64,000 nucleotides of DNA, taken from positions 1 through 64,000 of the forward strand of contig CAYNHL010000004.1 of NCBI GenBank assembly GCA_964397015.1. Reading direction: 5' to 3'. The notes under the pieces are model-generated. The model made no database searches. It was not told the origin of the DNA and saw only the letters and a program-made list of their open reading frames with translations. This document shows, one piece after another, positions 52,384 through 60,625 of the stretch (positions are counted from its first letter, which is position 1; the number at the start of each line of letters is the position of its first letter). A program made the position numbers and the translations under genes. This DNA is from MADRE2 sp964397015 (lineage in GTDB: Bacteria > Desulfobacterota > Desulfobacteria > Desulfobacterales > Desulfobacteraceae).

Positions 52384-53286
52384 ATGAATACCGAACTTCA
52401 TCACCACGAACAAACCATGTTTCCTCCTAACGGGACCGGGTTGAAACAGTATGAGTGGATGGTCAAGGCCACTCCCCAGCAGCAGTGGATTGAAAAAAAA
52501 GGAGTGTTTTTGTGGCTGGCCTTTTTCTTTTCCGAGATTGGGGCGGGCCTTTATTTTTTATCCCTGTTTTACCATTTCCTGCCGGGCCTGGTGTTAGGAT
52601 GGCTGATTGCCCTGATTCTCGGCGGCCTGATCCATGTTCTATACCTTGGAAACCCATTCAATGCCTGGCGGATGCTGTTAAAGCCTCAAACCAGTGAATT
52701 GTCCAGGGGTATCTGGATCATTTTTGTTTTCGCAGCCTTGGGATTTTTACAGATGCTTACGGTCCCGGGCGGATTCAATATTGTATTCAATTTCATCATG
52801 GGGATATTGTGCCTGCTGATCATTTCCCACGGGTTCGCCACCATGAATGTCATCAGGGCACTGCCGTCATGGAGTTCGACCATGGTGCTGCCCCTGTCGG
52901 TTATTTCAGGGATATGGGTCGGCAGCCAGCTGCTGCAGTTCATGTTCGTTTTTTCAGGGCCCGGTGCAGCTGCACTTGAAATATGGTCCGAAGTATTCCT
53001 TTTTGTCTATATTGGTTGTATACTCCTGTACCTGTGGGGGACCTATCATTCAGATGAAGTGGCCAGAGAATCCATTGAAAATTTTTTCAAAGGCGATCTT
53101 TCAAAGATTTTTCTGGCAGGTGTGGCAGGACTTGGCGTGGCTCTGCCGTTGATCCTGACCCTTATTATGTGGGGGGGAGATACCAATGGATTCCTGATTT
53201 TCCTGAGGCTTGCTTCTGTTATTGCAGGTGATCTGGCTTTGCGTTACGTGATTATGAAAAGTGCGTATTATCGGCCTTTGCTTTAG
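52384..53286 (+). CDS. NrfD/DmsC-type membrane subunit (PadD-like)
   Basis: 300-residue integral membrane protein with about eight hydrophobic helices; characteristic LGNPFNAWRMLLKPQTSELSRG loop links helices as in NrfD/PsrC-type quinone-interacting subunits. It would pass electrons from the Mo/W enzyme to menaquinone, consistent with the membrane-bound nature of known phenylacetyl-CoA:acceptor oxidoreductase. AGGAGG precedes the ATG at 52384. A hairpin terminator lies about 90 bp downstream. Confidence 0.8.
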   Translation: MNTELHHHEQTMFPPNGTGLKQYEWMVKATPQQQWIEKKGVFLWLAFFFSEIGAGLYFLSLFYHFLPGLVLGWLIALILGGLIHVLYLGNPFNAWRMLLKPQTSELSRGIWIIFVFAALGFLQMLTVPGGFNIVFNFIMGILCLLIISHGFATMNVIRALPSWSSTMVLPLSVISGIWVGSQLLQFMFVFSGPGAAALEIWSEVFLFVYIGCILLYLWGTYHSDEVARESIENFFKGDLSKIFLAGVAGLGVALPLILTLIMWGGDTNGFLIFLRLASVIAGDLALRYVIMKSAYYRPLL

Positions 53287-53377
53287 TGTTTTGCGGCATT
53301 CAGCTGGCGGGCCAGAGTTCATATGAGGAATCTCAGGGAACGGCCCGTCTGCCTGGATTTTTTAGGATGTATCAATA

Positions 53378-53413
53378 ACCGGGCCGGGAAATGTTTTTCC
53401 CTGGCCCGGTTTT
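53378..53413 (+). terminator. Hairpin terminator after oxidoreductase operon
   Basis: ACCGGGCCGGGAA pairs with TTCCC-T-GGCCCGGT (one bulged T) and is followed by TTTT. It would limit read-through into the DUF2080/GNAT pair. Confidence 0.7.
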
Positions 53414-53432
53414 AGATATTAATGGGGATACT

Positions 53433-53621
53433 ATGACGGAAAACAAAGAAGGATCACTGGACAATGAAAGAAATCCTGCCATGGAAAAAACAAAGGTGAA
53501 GTTTGAAGTGTATGGTGAGGAAATGATTGAAAAGGTTGTCAAATCAAGCGGCAACAGCGGGCGTATTTATCTGCCGCCAAACTGGGTCGGTCACACGGTG
53601 AAGATTATCAAGGTTGAATAA
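53433..53621 (+). CDS. DUF2080 small protein
   Basis: 62 residues from ATG 53433 (a GGGGA site upstream). The C-terminal part, KVKFEVYGEEMIEKVVKSSG then GRIYLPPNWVGHTVKIIKV, matches DUF2080, short basic-beta proteins sometimes annotated as transposon-associated; the fold resembles AbrB/SpoVT-like DNA-binding modules. No transposase is visible. It precedes the GNAT gene by 13 bp and may regulate it or the operon. Function unproven. Confidence 0.6.
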   Translation: MTENKEGSLDNERNPAMEKTKVKFEVYGEEMIEKVVKSSGNSGRIYLPPNWVGHTVKIIKVE

Positions 53622-53634
53622 AGGGGGTATTGAG

Positions 53635-54078
53635 TTGAACAATCAGGCATTGAACATAAGGGAAATTACCCTGGATGACACCAAGGATATTCAGCAGATC
53701 AGAGAGAGGATCTCTGAAGATGACGCCCATGTGGATTTTGACAAAATCATGAAGCAGCATGTAAGCAACGGCAATGCCAATTTCTGCCTGGCGGCTGAAA
53801 TGGATGGCAGGGTTGTTGGTTACATGATCAGCACCCGGCTCTATGCAGGTTTCGGCTTGAAAAAAAGCGCATGGATCATGGCTATTGGGGTCGATCCCGA
53901 GTACATGGGCCAGGGCATTGGTCTGGCCCTGGCCAGAAAGATTTGTGACCTTTACAAAGAAAAAGGTATTGAATACATATATTCATCCGTATTATGGGAC
54001 TCTGTGGATGTATTGTCCTTTTTCAAAAAACTCGGGTTCGAACGAAGCCAGTTTATCAACCTGAGAAAAAAGCTGTAA
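53635..54078 (+). CDS. GNAT family N-acetyltransferase
   Basis: 147 residues, start placed at TTG 53635 because GGGGG lies just upstream (a longer TTG start at 53614 would overlap DUF2080). The acetyl-CoA loop IGVDPEYMGQGIGLALARK is intact. Substrate unknown. GNAT enzymes can acetylate acyl-CoA synthetases and thereby control aromatic acid catabolism (Pat with BadA in Rhodopseudomonas); a similar role is possible but is only suggested by position. It ends 7 bp from the convergent livF stop. Confidence 0.8.
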   Translation: MNNQALNIREITLDDTKDIQQIRERISEDDAHVDFDKIMKQHVSNGNANFCLAAEMDGRVVGYMISTRLYAGFGLKKSAWIMAIGVDPEYMGQGIGLALARKICDLYKEKGIEYIYSSVLWDSVDVLSFFKKLGFERSQFINLRKKL

Positions 54079-54085
54079 TCCTTTT

Positions 54086-54796
54086 TTAAATTCCCAGGTA
54101 AGCCGCTCTGATTTCCTTGTTTTCCAGGAGATTGGCACCGGTGTCTGTAATGGTGATAACTCCGTTTTCCATGACATATCCCCGGTGAGCGGCTTTTAGC
54201 GCCAGGTTGGCGTTCTGTTCCACGATAAAAATTGTGGTTTTGTATTCCGCGTTGAGCTGTTGGATAATTTTGAAAATCTGTTTTACAATAATTGGTGCAA
54301 GGCCAAGGGATGGTTCATCCAAAAGCAGTACATCAGGCCTTGCCATCAGGGCCCTTGAAATGGCGAGCATCTGCTGTTCGCCGCCGCTGAGGGTGCCCCC
54401 TGCCTGGTTTTTTCTTTCCGCAAGCACTGGAAAAAGGCTGTATACAAAATCGATGTCACTGGATATCTCGTTTTTGTCGGTTCGAAGAAAAGCCCCCATG
54501 TCAAGATTTTCGGCTACCGTGAGATAAGGGAAGATCCTGCGGCCTTCCGGTACCTGGCATATTCCGAGCTTGACGATTTCATCGGTGGGCATGTAGGTGA
54601 TGTCCTGGCCCTTGAAAACAATACTGCCTTTCTTGGCAGGGACAACCCCGCAGGTGGTCATCAGTGTCGTGGATTTGCCGGCGCCGTTGGCCCCGATCAG
54701 GGAAATGACCTCCCCTTCGTCGACATCGATATCAATTCCCTTGAGGGCGTGGATATTCCCATAATACGTATGCACATTCTTTAAGCTAAGCATCAT
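54086..54796 (-). CDS. livF: Branched-chain/aromatic amino acid ABC transporter ATPase
   Basis: ATPase of about 236 residues that powers import with LivG. Walker A GANGAGKST, signature LSGGEQQMLAISRALMARPD and Walker B VLLLDEPSLGLAP; the LivF-type ending (AAYLGI) is present. Start chosen at ATG 54796 (MMLSLKNVHTYYG); other in-frame ATGs exist at 54814 and 54793. It overlaps livG by 11 bp and is last in the livKHMGF operon. Confidence 0.92.
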   Translation of the reverse strand: MMLSLKNVHTYYGNIHALKGIDIDVDEGEVISLIGANGAGKSTTLMTTCGVVPAKKGSIVFKGQDITYMPTDEIVKLGICQVPEGRRIFPYLTVAENLDMGAFLRTDKNEISSDIDFVYSLFPVLAERKNQAGGTLSGGEQQMLAISRALMARPDVLLLDEPSLGLAPIIVKQIFKIIQQLNAEYKTTIFIVEQNANLALKAAHRGYVMENGVITITDTGANLLENKEIRAAYLGI

Positions 54797-55583
54797 CGTC
54801 GGCATCATCTCCAAGATAGGCTTTGATTACTTGTGGATTGCTTTTGACTTCCTCAGGGGATCCCTGGGCAATTTTTTTTCCGTAATCCACCACGTGAATA
54901 ATGTCAGAAAGGGTCATGACCAGCTTCATGTCATGCTCTATGAGCAGAATGGTCAAGTCTTCGTTGTCCCTGAGCCAGACAATGAGGTCGATCAACTGCC
55001 TGGTTTCATGAGGGTTCATTCCTGCGGCAGGTTCGTCCAAAAGCAGCAGGAAAGGATCGGTTGCCATGGCCCGGGCAATTTCGAGCCGGCGTTGAGCCCC
55101 ATAGGGAAGATTGACCGCCATCTCATTGACATATTTGTCAAGCCCGATTTTTTCAAGAATCCTGTAGCTGTCATCAATCACTTTTTTTTCTTCGGCCTTC
55201 TGCCGGGCCGGCCTGAGCATGGCACCGAGAATACCGGAATGAAGACGGCAGTGCCGGCCTATCATGACATTTTCAAGAACGGTCATGCCATGGAAGAGGC
55301 GGATATTCTGAAAGGTCCTGGCAAGGCCTTTTTCGGTCACATGATTGGGCTTGAGCCCGTTAAGCTTCTGGGCAGGCTTACCGCCGGGCGGATTGATCTC
55401 GATATATCCTTCAGCAGGAGGATAGATACCGGTTATGCAGTTGAAAAAAGTGGTTTTCCCCGCGCCGTTGGGACCGATCAACGCGGCAATCTGTCCTTTT
55501 TCAATGGCAATGTCCACGCTGTCAAGTGCTTTGAGCCCACCAAATGTCATGGTCAGGTTTTTTACATTAAGTATGGGTTTCAT
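54786..55583 (-). CDS. livG: Branched-chain/aromatic amino acid ABC transporter ATPase
   Basis: Second ATPase, about 265 residues from ATG 55583 (MKPILNVKNLTMTFGG). Walker A GPNGAGKTT, signature PYGAQRRLEIARAMATDP, Walker B LLLLDEPAAGMNP, with the LivG-specific longer insertion after Walker A. The start sits 5 bp after the livM stop, so the two are coupled. Substrate may be aromatic acids or amino acids given the neighbourhood. Confidence 0.92.
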   Translation of the reverse strand: MKPILNVKNLTMTFGGLKALDSVDIAIEKGQIAALIGPNGAGKTTFFNCITGIYPPAEGYIEINPPGGKPAQKLNGLKPNHVTEKGLARTFQNIRLFHGMTVLENVMIGRHCRLHSGILGAMLRPARQKAEEKKVIDDSYRILEKIGLDKYVNEMAVNLPYGAQRRLEIARAMATDPFLLLLDEPAAGMNPHETRQLIDLIVWLRDNEDLTILLIEHDMKLVMTLSDIIHVVDYGKKIAQGSPEEVKSNPQVIKAYLGDDADDDA

Positions 55584-55587
55584 AAAA

Positions 55588-56790
55588 TTATTCTTTTTGT
55601 TTTTCAAAGTGATAAGTCTTTCGTACCGCCTTGATCAGTCCATCCGGTTTGAATACCATGACAATGACCTGGAGTGCTCCAAACACGAGCATCCGGTATT
55701 CAGCCACGGCCCTGAGATATTCAGGCAGCAGGATCAGTACAAGGGCACCGGCAATGACACCGATGGCCGAGCCCATCCCCCCGATGACCACGACGCACAG
55801 AATGGTGATCGATTCCCATATGGTAAAGCTCATGGGATTGACAAAGGAGGTTTTTGCGGCAAACACCACGCCTGCCATGCTGGCCCAGGTGGCGCCCAAG
55901 GCAAAGGCGGTCAATTTGGTTTTGGTTTTATCGATTCCCATAGCCTGGCAGGCGATTTCATCATCACGCAGGGCAATCCAGGCTCGCCCGATGCGCGAAT
56001 TCTCCAGGCGGTTCACAAAAAACAGGGTCATTATCACCAGTCCAATGATGATAAAATAAAGGTAAATTACCGAATTGTGCTGTTCAAACAGATGCCCGAA
56101 AAAGGAAGGTCCCGGAACGTTGGGGATCCCGCGGGGACCGTTTGAAAATTCATCCCAGTTTTCCAGGATTATACGGATGATTTCCCCAAAACCAAGGGTC
56201 ACTATGGCCAGGTAATCACCCCTGAGCCGCAGCACTGGATATCCCAGCAGGGTTCCGAAAATGAACCCGAGCATGGCACTGATGGGCAGTACCATCCAGA
56301 AACTCAGGCCGAAATGCAGGTTGAGCAGGGCAAAGGCATAGGCGCCTACTGCATAGAATGCCACGTACCCCAGGTCAAGAAGGCCTGCCAGTCCGACCAC
56401 GATGTTCAATCCGAGTCCAAGCATGACATATACCAGTGCCGAGGTCATGATGCTGGTGTGATACATTGGCATGACAATCGGGTATAAAATGGCAATTGCG
56501 AGAATGCCGACAAGGAAATAGGGTCTTAGTTTTTCATTCTGGATCATCCGGTGAACCAGCGGTATTTTATCGTCAATTTCAGTTTTTTGCCGTGCCTCTT
56601 TGACGCGTAGAAAATAGTTCCATACCAGGGATGCCAGAAATCCCAGGATGCCCATGTATGCGATATTTTCCCATCGAAAAACTACTTCGTCCCTGATGGT
56701 GTCAACCTTGATGACCATGATGGGGAAGGTCAGTACCATGAACCATAGTCCTATGAAAAACGACTGCTTGATATGATCTTTTGTAAACAT
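55588..56790 (-). CDS. livM: Branched-chain/aromatic amino acid ABC transporter permease
   Basis: 400 residues from ATG 56790 (MFTKDHIKQSFFIG); the open frame extends upstream only by shadowing livH. About ten membrane helices; the EAA-like loop for contact with the ATPases is ALRDDEIACQAMGIDKTKTKLTAFALGA. It pairs with LivH to form the import channel. Ends with a lysine-rich tail just before livG. Confidence 0.92.
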   Translation of the reverse strand: MFTKDHIKQSFFIGLWFMVLTFPIMVIKVDTIRDEVVFRWENIAYMGILGFLASLVWNYFLRVKEARQKTEIDDKIPLVHRMIQNEKLRPYFLVGILAIAILYPIVMPMYHTSIMTSALVYVMLGLGLNIVVGLAGLLDLGYVAFYAVGAYAFALLNLHFGLSFWMVLPISAMLGFIFGTLLGYPVLRLRGDYLAIVTLGFGEIIRIILENWDEFSNGPRGIPNVPGPSFFGHLFEQHNSVIYLYFIIIGLVIMTLFFVNRLENSRIGRAWIALRDDEIACQAMGIDKTKTKLTAFALGATWASMAGVVFAAKTSFVNPMSFTIWESITILCVVVIGGMGSAIGVIAGALVLILLPEYLRAVAEYRMLVFGALQVIVMVFKPDGLIKAVRKTYHFEKQKE

Positions 56791-56795
56791 GATTG

Positions 56796-57779
56796 TTACA
56801 CTTTCTTTGTTTCTTTTCTGCCAAGGATTCCGGATGGCCTGAAGATCAGGATAAGCACCAGGAACGTAAATGCACAAACGTCTTCATACTCACTCCAGAA
56901 ATAACCTGTGAAAAAACTTTCCGTCCACCCGAGAATCAGGCTGCCAAGCACGGCTCCCGGAATGCTGCCGATACCGCCGAGCACGGCTGCCACAAAGGCT
57001 TTGATACCGACCAGGAACCCGATGAAAAAGTTGATCTGACCGACATGGCAGGCAATCAGCACCCCGCCTATGGCTGCCGTGGCAGAGCCAACCACAAAGG
57101 TGGTTGAAATGATTTTGTTGACATTGATGCCAACCAGGGCAGACATGATTTTATCCTGGGACGAGGCCCTCATGGCCTTTCCGATCCTGGTCAGCTTTAT
57201 CAGCATTCCAAGCAGGATCATGGTTATGACAGTAACGACAATAATGGTTATTTCAACAGATGTGATGATGTGGGCAAAAGGTTCCCAGAATTCAAAATCC
57301 GGGATAAGACTTTTAAAAGGCATGTAGTCCGATGTCTGGGCGAGCATAACATAGTTCTGCAAAAACAGGCTCATGCCGATGGCTGAAATTAGGGCGGAAA
57401 GCCGCGGGGCTTTTCTCAGGGGTTTATATGCGATTTTTTCGACTGTAAACCCGTAAGCACAGGAATAGACAACGGCAAAAGTAAAGGCCATGATGACGAT
57501 TACCGCTGAATTCCATCCCCACAAACCCAGAACGCTGGATATAATCAACGCGGTCATGGCGCCGATCATGTAAATTTCACCATGGGCAAAGTTGATCAGC
57601 TCTATGATACCGTATACCATGGTGTATCCCAGGGCGATCAAGGCATAGATGCTGCCGCGCGTCAAACCGCCGAGGAATAGTTCTAGAAAATATACCGGGT
57701 CGTTTATCAGTTCCCTGATGCCGAAAAACCCGAGTATGCCGATTAATGCGACCCCTGAAATTATATATACCCATCGCAT
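56796..57779 (-). CDS. livH: Branched-chain/aromatic amino acid ABC transporter permease
   Basis: 327-residue inner-membrane permease. LivH features: LTRGSIYALIALGYTMVYGIIELINFAHGEIYMIG and the ATPase-contact loop MRASSQDKIMSALVGINVNKI. A hairpin between livK and this gene may reduce its expression relative to the binding protein. CAGGAG lies a little far from the ATG. Confidence 0.92.
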   Translation of the reverse strand: MRWVYIISGVALIGILGFFGIRELINDPVYFLELFLGGLTRGSIYALIALGYTMVYGIIELINFAHGEIYMIGAMTALIISSVLGLWGWNSAVIVIMAFTFAVVYSCAYGFTVEKIAYKPLRKAPRLSALISAIGMSLFLQNYVMLAQTSDYMPFKSLIPDFEFWEPFAHIITSVEITIIVVTVITMILLGMLIKLTRIGKAMRASSQDKIMSALVGINVNKIISTTFVVGSATAAIGGVLIACHVGQINFFIGFLVGIKAFVAAVLGGIGSIPGAVLGSLILGWTESFFTGYFWSEYEDVCAFTFLVLILIFRPSGILGRKETKKV

Positions 57780-57833
57780 AAATATTTATTGGATACTCCT
57801 GAATATTTTAAAATTTTTAAAACCGGTCCTTTT

Positions 57834-57879
57834 AAAAACAGGAGCAGTAATAATATCAGATTATTATGCCCCTGTTTTT
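57834..57879 (-). terminator. Attenuator-like hairpin between livK and livH
   Basis: AAAAACAGG...CCTGTTTTT arms (left 57834-57854, right 57860-57879) form a long stem with one mismatch and one bulge, ending in U-rich RNA on the minus strand. Placed after the binding-protein gene, it would allow partial read-through and keep LivK in excess. Confidence 0.7.
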
Positions 57880-57893
57880 AATTGGATCACAGA

Positions 57894-59012
57894 TCAGTTG
57901 ACTTGCTGGTATTTGCCGTCAATTACCCTGTAAACTGAAAATCCGGCACCGACAACATCACCGTTTTTATCAAAGCTGATGGCGCCAAGCGGAGAATCCA
58001 CCGTAATGGACTGCATTGCGGCATGCATCTTGTCATAGTCAAGAGAACCTGCGGTTTCAGCGGCTTTGGCAAGGGCCTGGACACAGGCATACGCGTTGTA
58101 GAAAAAGGTTCCCGGCGCTTCACCATACTTTTGCTGATGTTTTTTGGAGATTTCCTGGTACAGAGGGTTGCTGGATGTGTCATTGGGACCGGTGGCATAA
58201 ACGCCGTCTGAGTAAATGCCGGCCAGGGTGACAAAATTGTCGCCGATTATACCGTCAGCGCCGAAGAAAATGGTATCAACCCGTTTCTTTTTCAGCAGGC
58301 CGACAATCTTTGAGGCATCTGAATGATAGCCGCCCCACATGGTGACTTCTGCATCTGACCGCTTGATTTTCTGGACAATGGCGGTATAGTCCACTGCTCC
58401 GGTGGTCACACCCTCGAACAAAACGATTTCAACACCGCCAAGTTCTTCAAAGTATTTTTTGGCCAGTTCCATCTGCCCTTTGCCATAATCACCCTTGTCA
58501 TGAATCAGGGCCACTGTTTTGGCCTTGATGTTGTTCTTGACAAAAGATGTCATGAGCTCGGCCTGGGCGCCGTCATAGGAAATGGTCCTGAAAAAATTGG
58601 GGTGTTCCCCTGATAGGGTCAGATCATCAGTGGTGGATGCCGGAGAACAGACGATCAGACTGGCATCCTGGTAGAGTTTGTTGGCGGCAATGGTCGCGCC
58701 TGAGCAGACATGCCCGACGATCATCTGGGCGCCGTCAGATATGAGTTTCATGGCCATGTTGACCGCAATTTCAGGTTTGCAGACATCATCACCGATCAGC
58801 AGTTCGATTTTTTTGCCCAGAATCCCGCCCTGGGCGTTCAGGTCTTCAGCTGCAATCTCGCAGCCTCTTACTGCAGAAATACCATAGGGTGCAAGGTCAC
58901 CTGAAATGACGCCACCAACCCCGATTTTAATCGTATCCTCACTGAATGCCGGTGCGGCGGATACCATCAATGTACACAATGCCATTGCCAAAAGTTTAAC
59001 AAGTGCTTTCAT
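57894..59012 (-). CDS. livK: Branched-chain/aromatic amino acid ABC transporter substrate-binding protein
   Basis: 372-residue periplasmic binding protein of the Peripla_BP_6 group. Signal peptide MKALVKLLAMALCTLMVSAAPAFSE, then IKIGVGGVISGDLAPYG and the ligand-site segments GHVCSGATIAANKLY and SPASTTDDLTL. GGGGAG precedes the ATG and a consensus-like promoter lies upstream. It determines what the transporter imports; Leu/Ile/Val, Phe/Trp or aryl acids are all possible. Nearby tryptophanase makes aromatic amino acids attractive. Confidence 0.92.
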   Translation of the reverse strand: MKALVKLLAMALCTLMVSAAPAFSEDTIKIGVGGVISGDLAPYGISAVRGCEIAAEDLNAQGGILGKKIELLIGDDVCKPEIAVNMAMKLISDGAQMIVGHVCSGATIAANKLYQDASLIVCSPASTTDDLTLSGEHPNFFRTISYDGAQAELMTSFVKNNIKAKTVALIHDKGDYGKGQMELAKKYFEELGGVEIVLFEGVTTGAVDYTAIVQKIKRSDAEVTMWGGYHSDASKIVGLLKKKRVDTIFFGADGIIGDNFVTLAGIYSDGVYATGPNDTSSNPLYQEISKKHQQKYGEAPGTFFYNAYACVQALAKAAETAGSLDYDKMHAAMQSITVDSPLGAISFDKNGDVVGAGFSVYRVIDGKYQQVN

Positions 59013-59096
59013 TTTTACTCCCCTTCGTTAGAATTGCTGGTTAATACACCCTGGTTACAATAAAAATACCTCAATTTTTAATTGCAAGATGTGCAT

Positions 59097-59125
59097 ATAT
59101 AAAATCAAGCCCTGACCTTAGTCAA
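59097..59125 (-). promoter_or_regulatory. Sigma-70-like promoter of livKHMGF
   Basis: On minus, TTGACT (59125-59120), 17-nt spacer, TTATAT (59102-59097), about 85 bp before the livK start. Good match in both hexamers and spacing. The region between it and tnaA (59126-59254) shows no other clear signal. Confidence 0.65.
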
Positions 59126-59254
59126 GAAAAAAAGTGAGAACCGTTTAAGAAAAAAATAATATTCAATTAATGAAAACAATTGAAAAATAAGGTATATGCC
59201 TTGTCTATACAACATATGCAAGCTTATACATGGGTTCAGTGTCATCTTTGTACC

Positions 59255-60625
59255 TCACACTGTTTCAAAATGACAGGTGAAATGCCGCAAAAATTTTGTC
59301 TGGTAGGTTATCCTGTATCCTGGAATACGCTCCCGATTCCGCCAGACCTCCTTGATCACTTCAGCCAAATAGTCAAAATGGCTCTGGGTGTACACCCTCC
59401 TTGGAAAAGCCAGGCGGACAAGCTCGAGGGGCGAAGGCCGTTCGACACCCTTCTCATCAAAGTTTCCGAACATGACCGAACCTAGCTCCACTCCCCGTAT
59501 ACCTCCTTCGATATAAAGGGCGTTGACAATACCTATCCCGGGATACTGCAGCGGATCCATATGCGGCAGCATCCGCCTGGCATCCAGGAAAACTGCATGG
59601 CCGCCGCCCGGCCGGACAATTGGAATACCTTCTTTTTCCAGTTGCCGGCTCAGGTATCTGACCGTTGCCTGGCGGTATACCTGGTAGTCGTATTCAAGCG
59701 CTTCCATGAGCCCGACAGCAATGGCTTCGAGATCCCTTCCGGCAAGACCTCCATAGGTTGGAAACCCTTCCCTGATGATCAGCAGGTTTTTGAAATTTTC
59801 TGCCCACTGGTTATTGTTGCAGACCAGAAAGCCTCCGATATTGGCCAGCCCGTCTTTTTTGCAGCTCATGGTGGCCCCGTCGGCAAAGGAAAACATCTCT
59901 GTTGCAATGTCCATAAGGGAGCTTTTCTGGTATCCGTCTTCTCTTTCACGGATGAAATATGCGTTTTCGGCAAACCGGCAGGCATCGATGATCAGAGGAA
60001 TACCATGGGGCTCGAGCACGGATTTTACCTCCCGGATATTGGCCATGGAAACCGGTTGCCCACCTCCTGTATTGTTTGTGACCGTTATCATGCAGAAAGG
60101 TATTTTTTCCCTGCCATGGCGTGTTATGCATGCCTTGAGGCCTTCTATGTCCATGTTTCCCTTGAAAGGTACGTCCAGTGTTGTATCGGTACCCTCACGG
60201 CACAGCAGGTTCACGGCTGTGCCCCCTACGTATTCGATATTTGCACGGGTGGTGTCGAAATGGCTGTTGTTGGGTATGATATCCCCTTTTTTTACCAGGG
60301 TCTGGGCAAGGATACCCTCTGCAGCCCGTCCCTGGTGGGTGGGGAAAATATGGCGCATGCCGGTGATGGACCGGACGGCGCGCTCGAAATTTTTCCAGGA
60401 TCTGCTGCCGGCATAGCTTTCATCCCCGAGCATCATGGCCGCCCACTGCCTGGTGGACATCGCGCCTGTTCCGCTGTCTGTAAGCAGATCTATGCAGCAG
60501 TCTTCAGCATCTATGAGAAATACGTTGTTGTGTGCTTTTTCAAGTGCTTTGACGCGGTCTTCGCGGGAAATGATTTTAATGGGTTCAGTGGTTTTGATCC
60601 TGAACGGTTCAATGATTGTTTTCAA
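59255..60625 (-). CDS. tnaA: Tryptophanase (tryptophan indole-lyase)
   Basis: PLP enzyme cleaving L-tryptophan to indole, pyruvate and ammonia. 456 residues, family length. DLLTDSGTGAMS, PTHQGRAAEG and the PLP lysine Lys257 (SCKKD) are conserved. Two residues separate it from tyrosine phenol-lyase: Leu381 in GVELG replaces the phenol-binding Arg, and His448 in LRHFT matches tryptophanase His463 rather than Phe. The start is TTG, overlapping the TetR stop (TTGA), with GGAGG 8 nt upstream. Provides pyruvate for growth; indole may act as signal or be further degraded. Confidence 0.92.
   Translation of the reverse strand: MKTIIEPFRIKTTEPIKIISREDRVKALEKAHNNVFLIDAEDCCIDLLTDSGTGAMSTRQWAAMMLGDESYAGSRSWKNFERAVRSITGMRHIFPTHQGRAAEGILAQTLVKKGDIIPNNSHFDTTRANIEYVGGTAVNLLCREGTDTTLDVPFKGNMDIEGLKACITRHGREKIPFCMITVTNNTGGGQPVSMANIREVKSVLEPHGIPLIIDACRFAENAYFIREREDGYQKSSLMDIATEMFSFADGATMSCKKDGLANIGGFLVCNNNQWAENFKNLLIIREGFPTYGGLAGRDLEAIAVGLMEALEYDYQVYRQATVRYLSRQLEKEGIPIVRPGGGHAVFLDARRMLPHMDPLQYPGIGIVNALYIEGGIRGVELGSVMFGNFDEKGVERPSPLELVRLAFPRRVYTQSHFDYLAEVIKEVWRNRERIPGYRITYQTKFLRHFTCHFETV

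Noticed and set aside
53433..53621. Insertion sequence suggested by DUF2080
   Set aside because: No transposase, inverted terminal repeats or target duplication were seen around it.
59255..60625. Tyrosine phenol-lyase
   Set aside because: The phenol-binding Arg is Leu381 and the C-terminal LRHF carries the tryptophanase histidine, so tryptophanase fits better.
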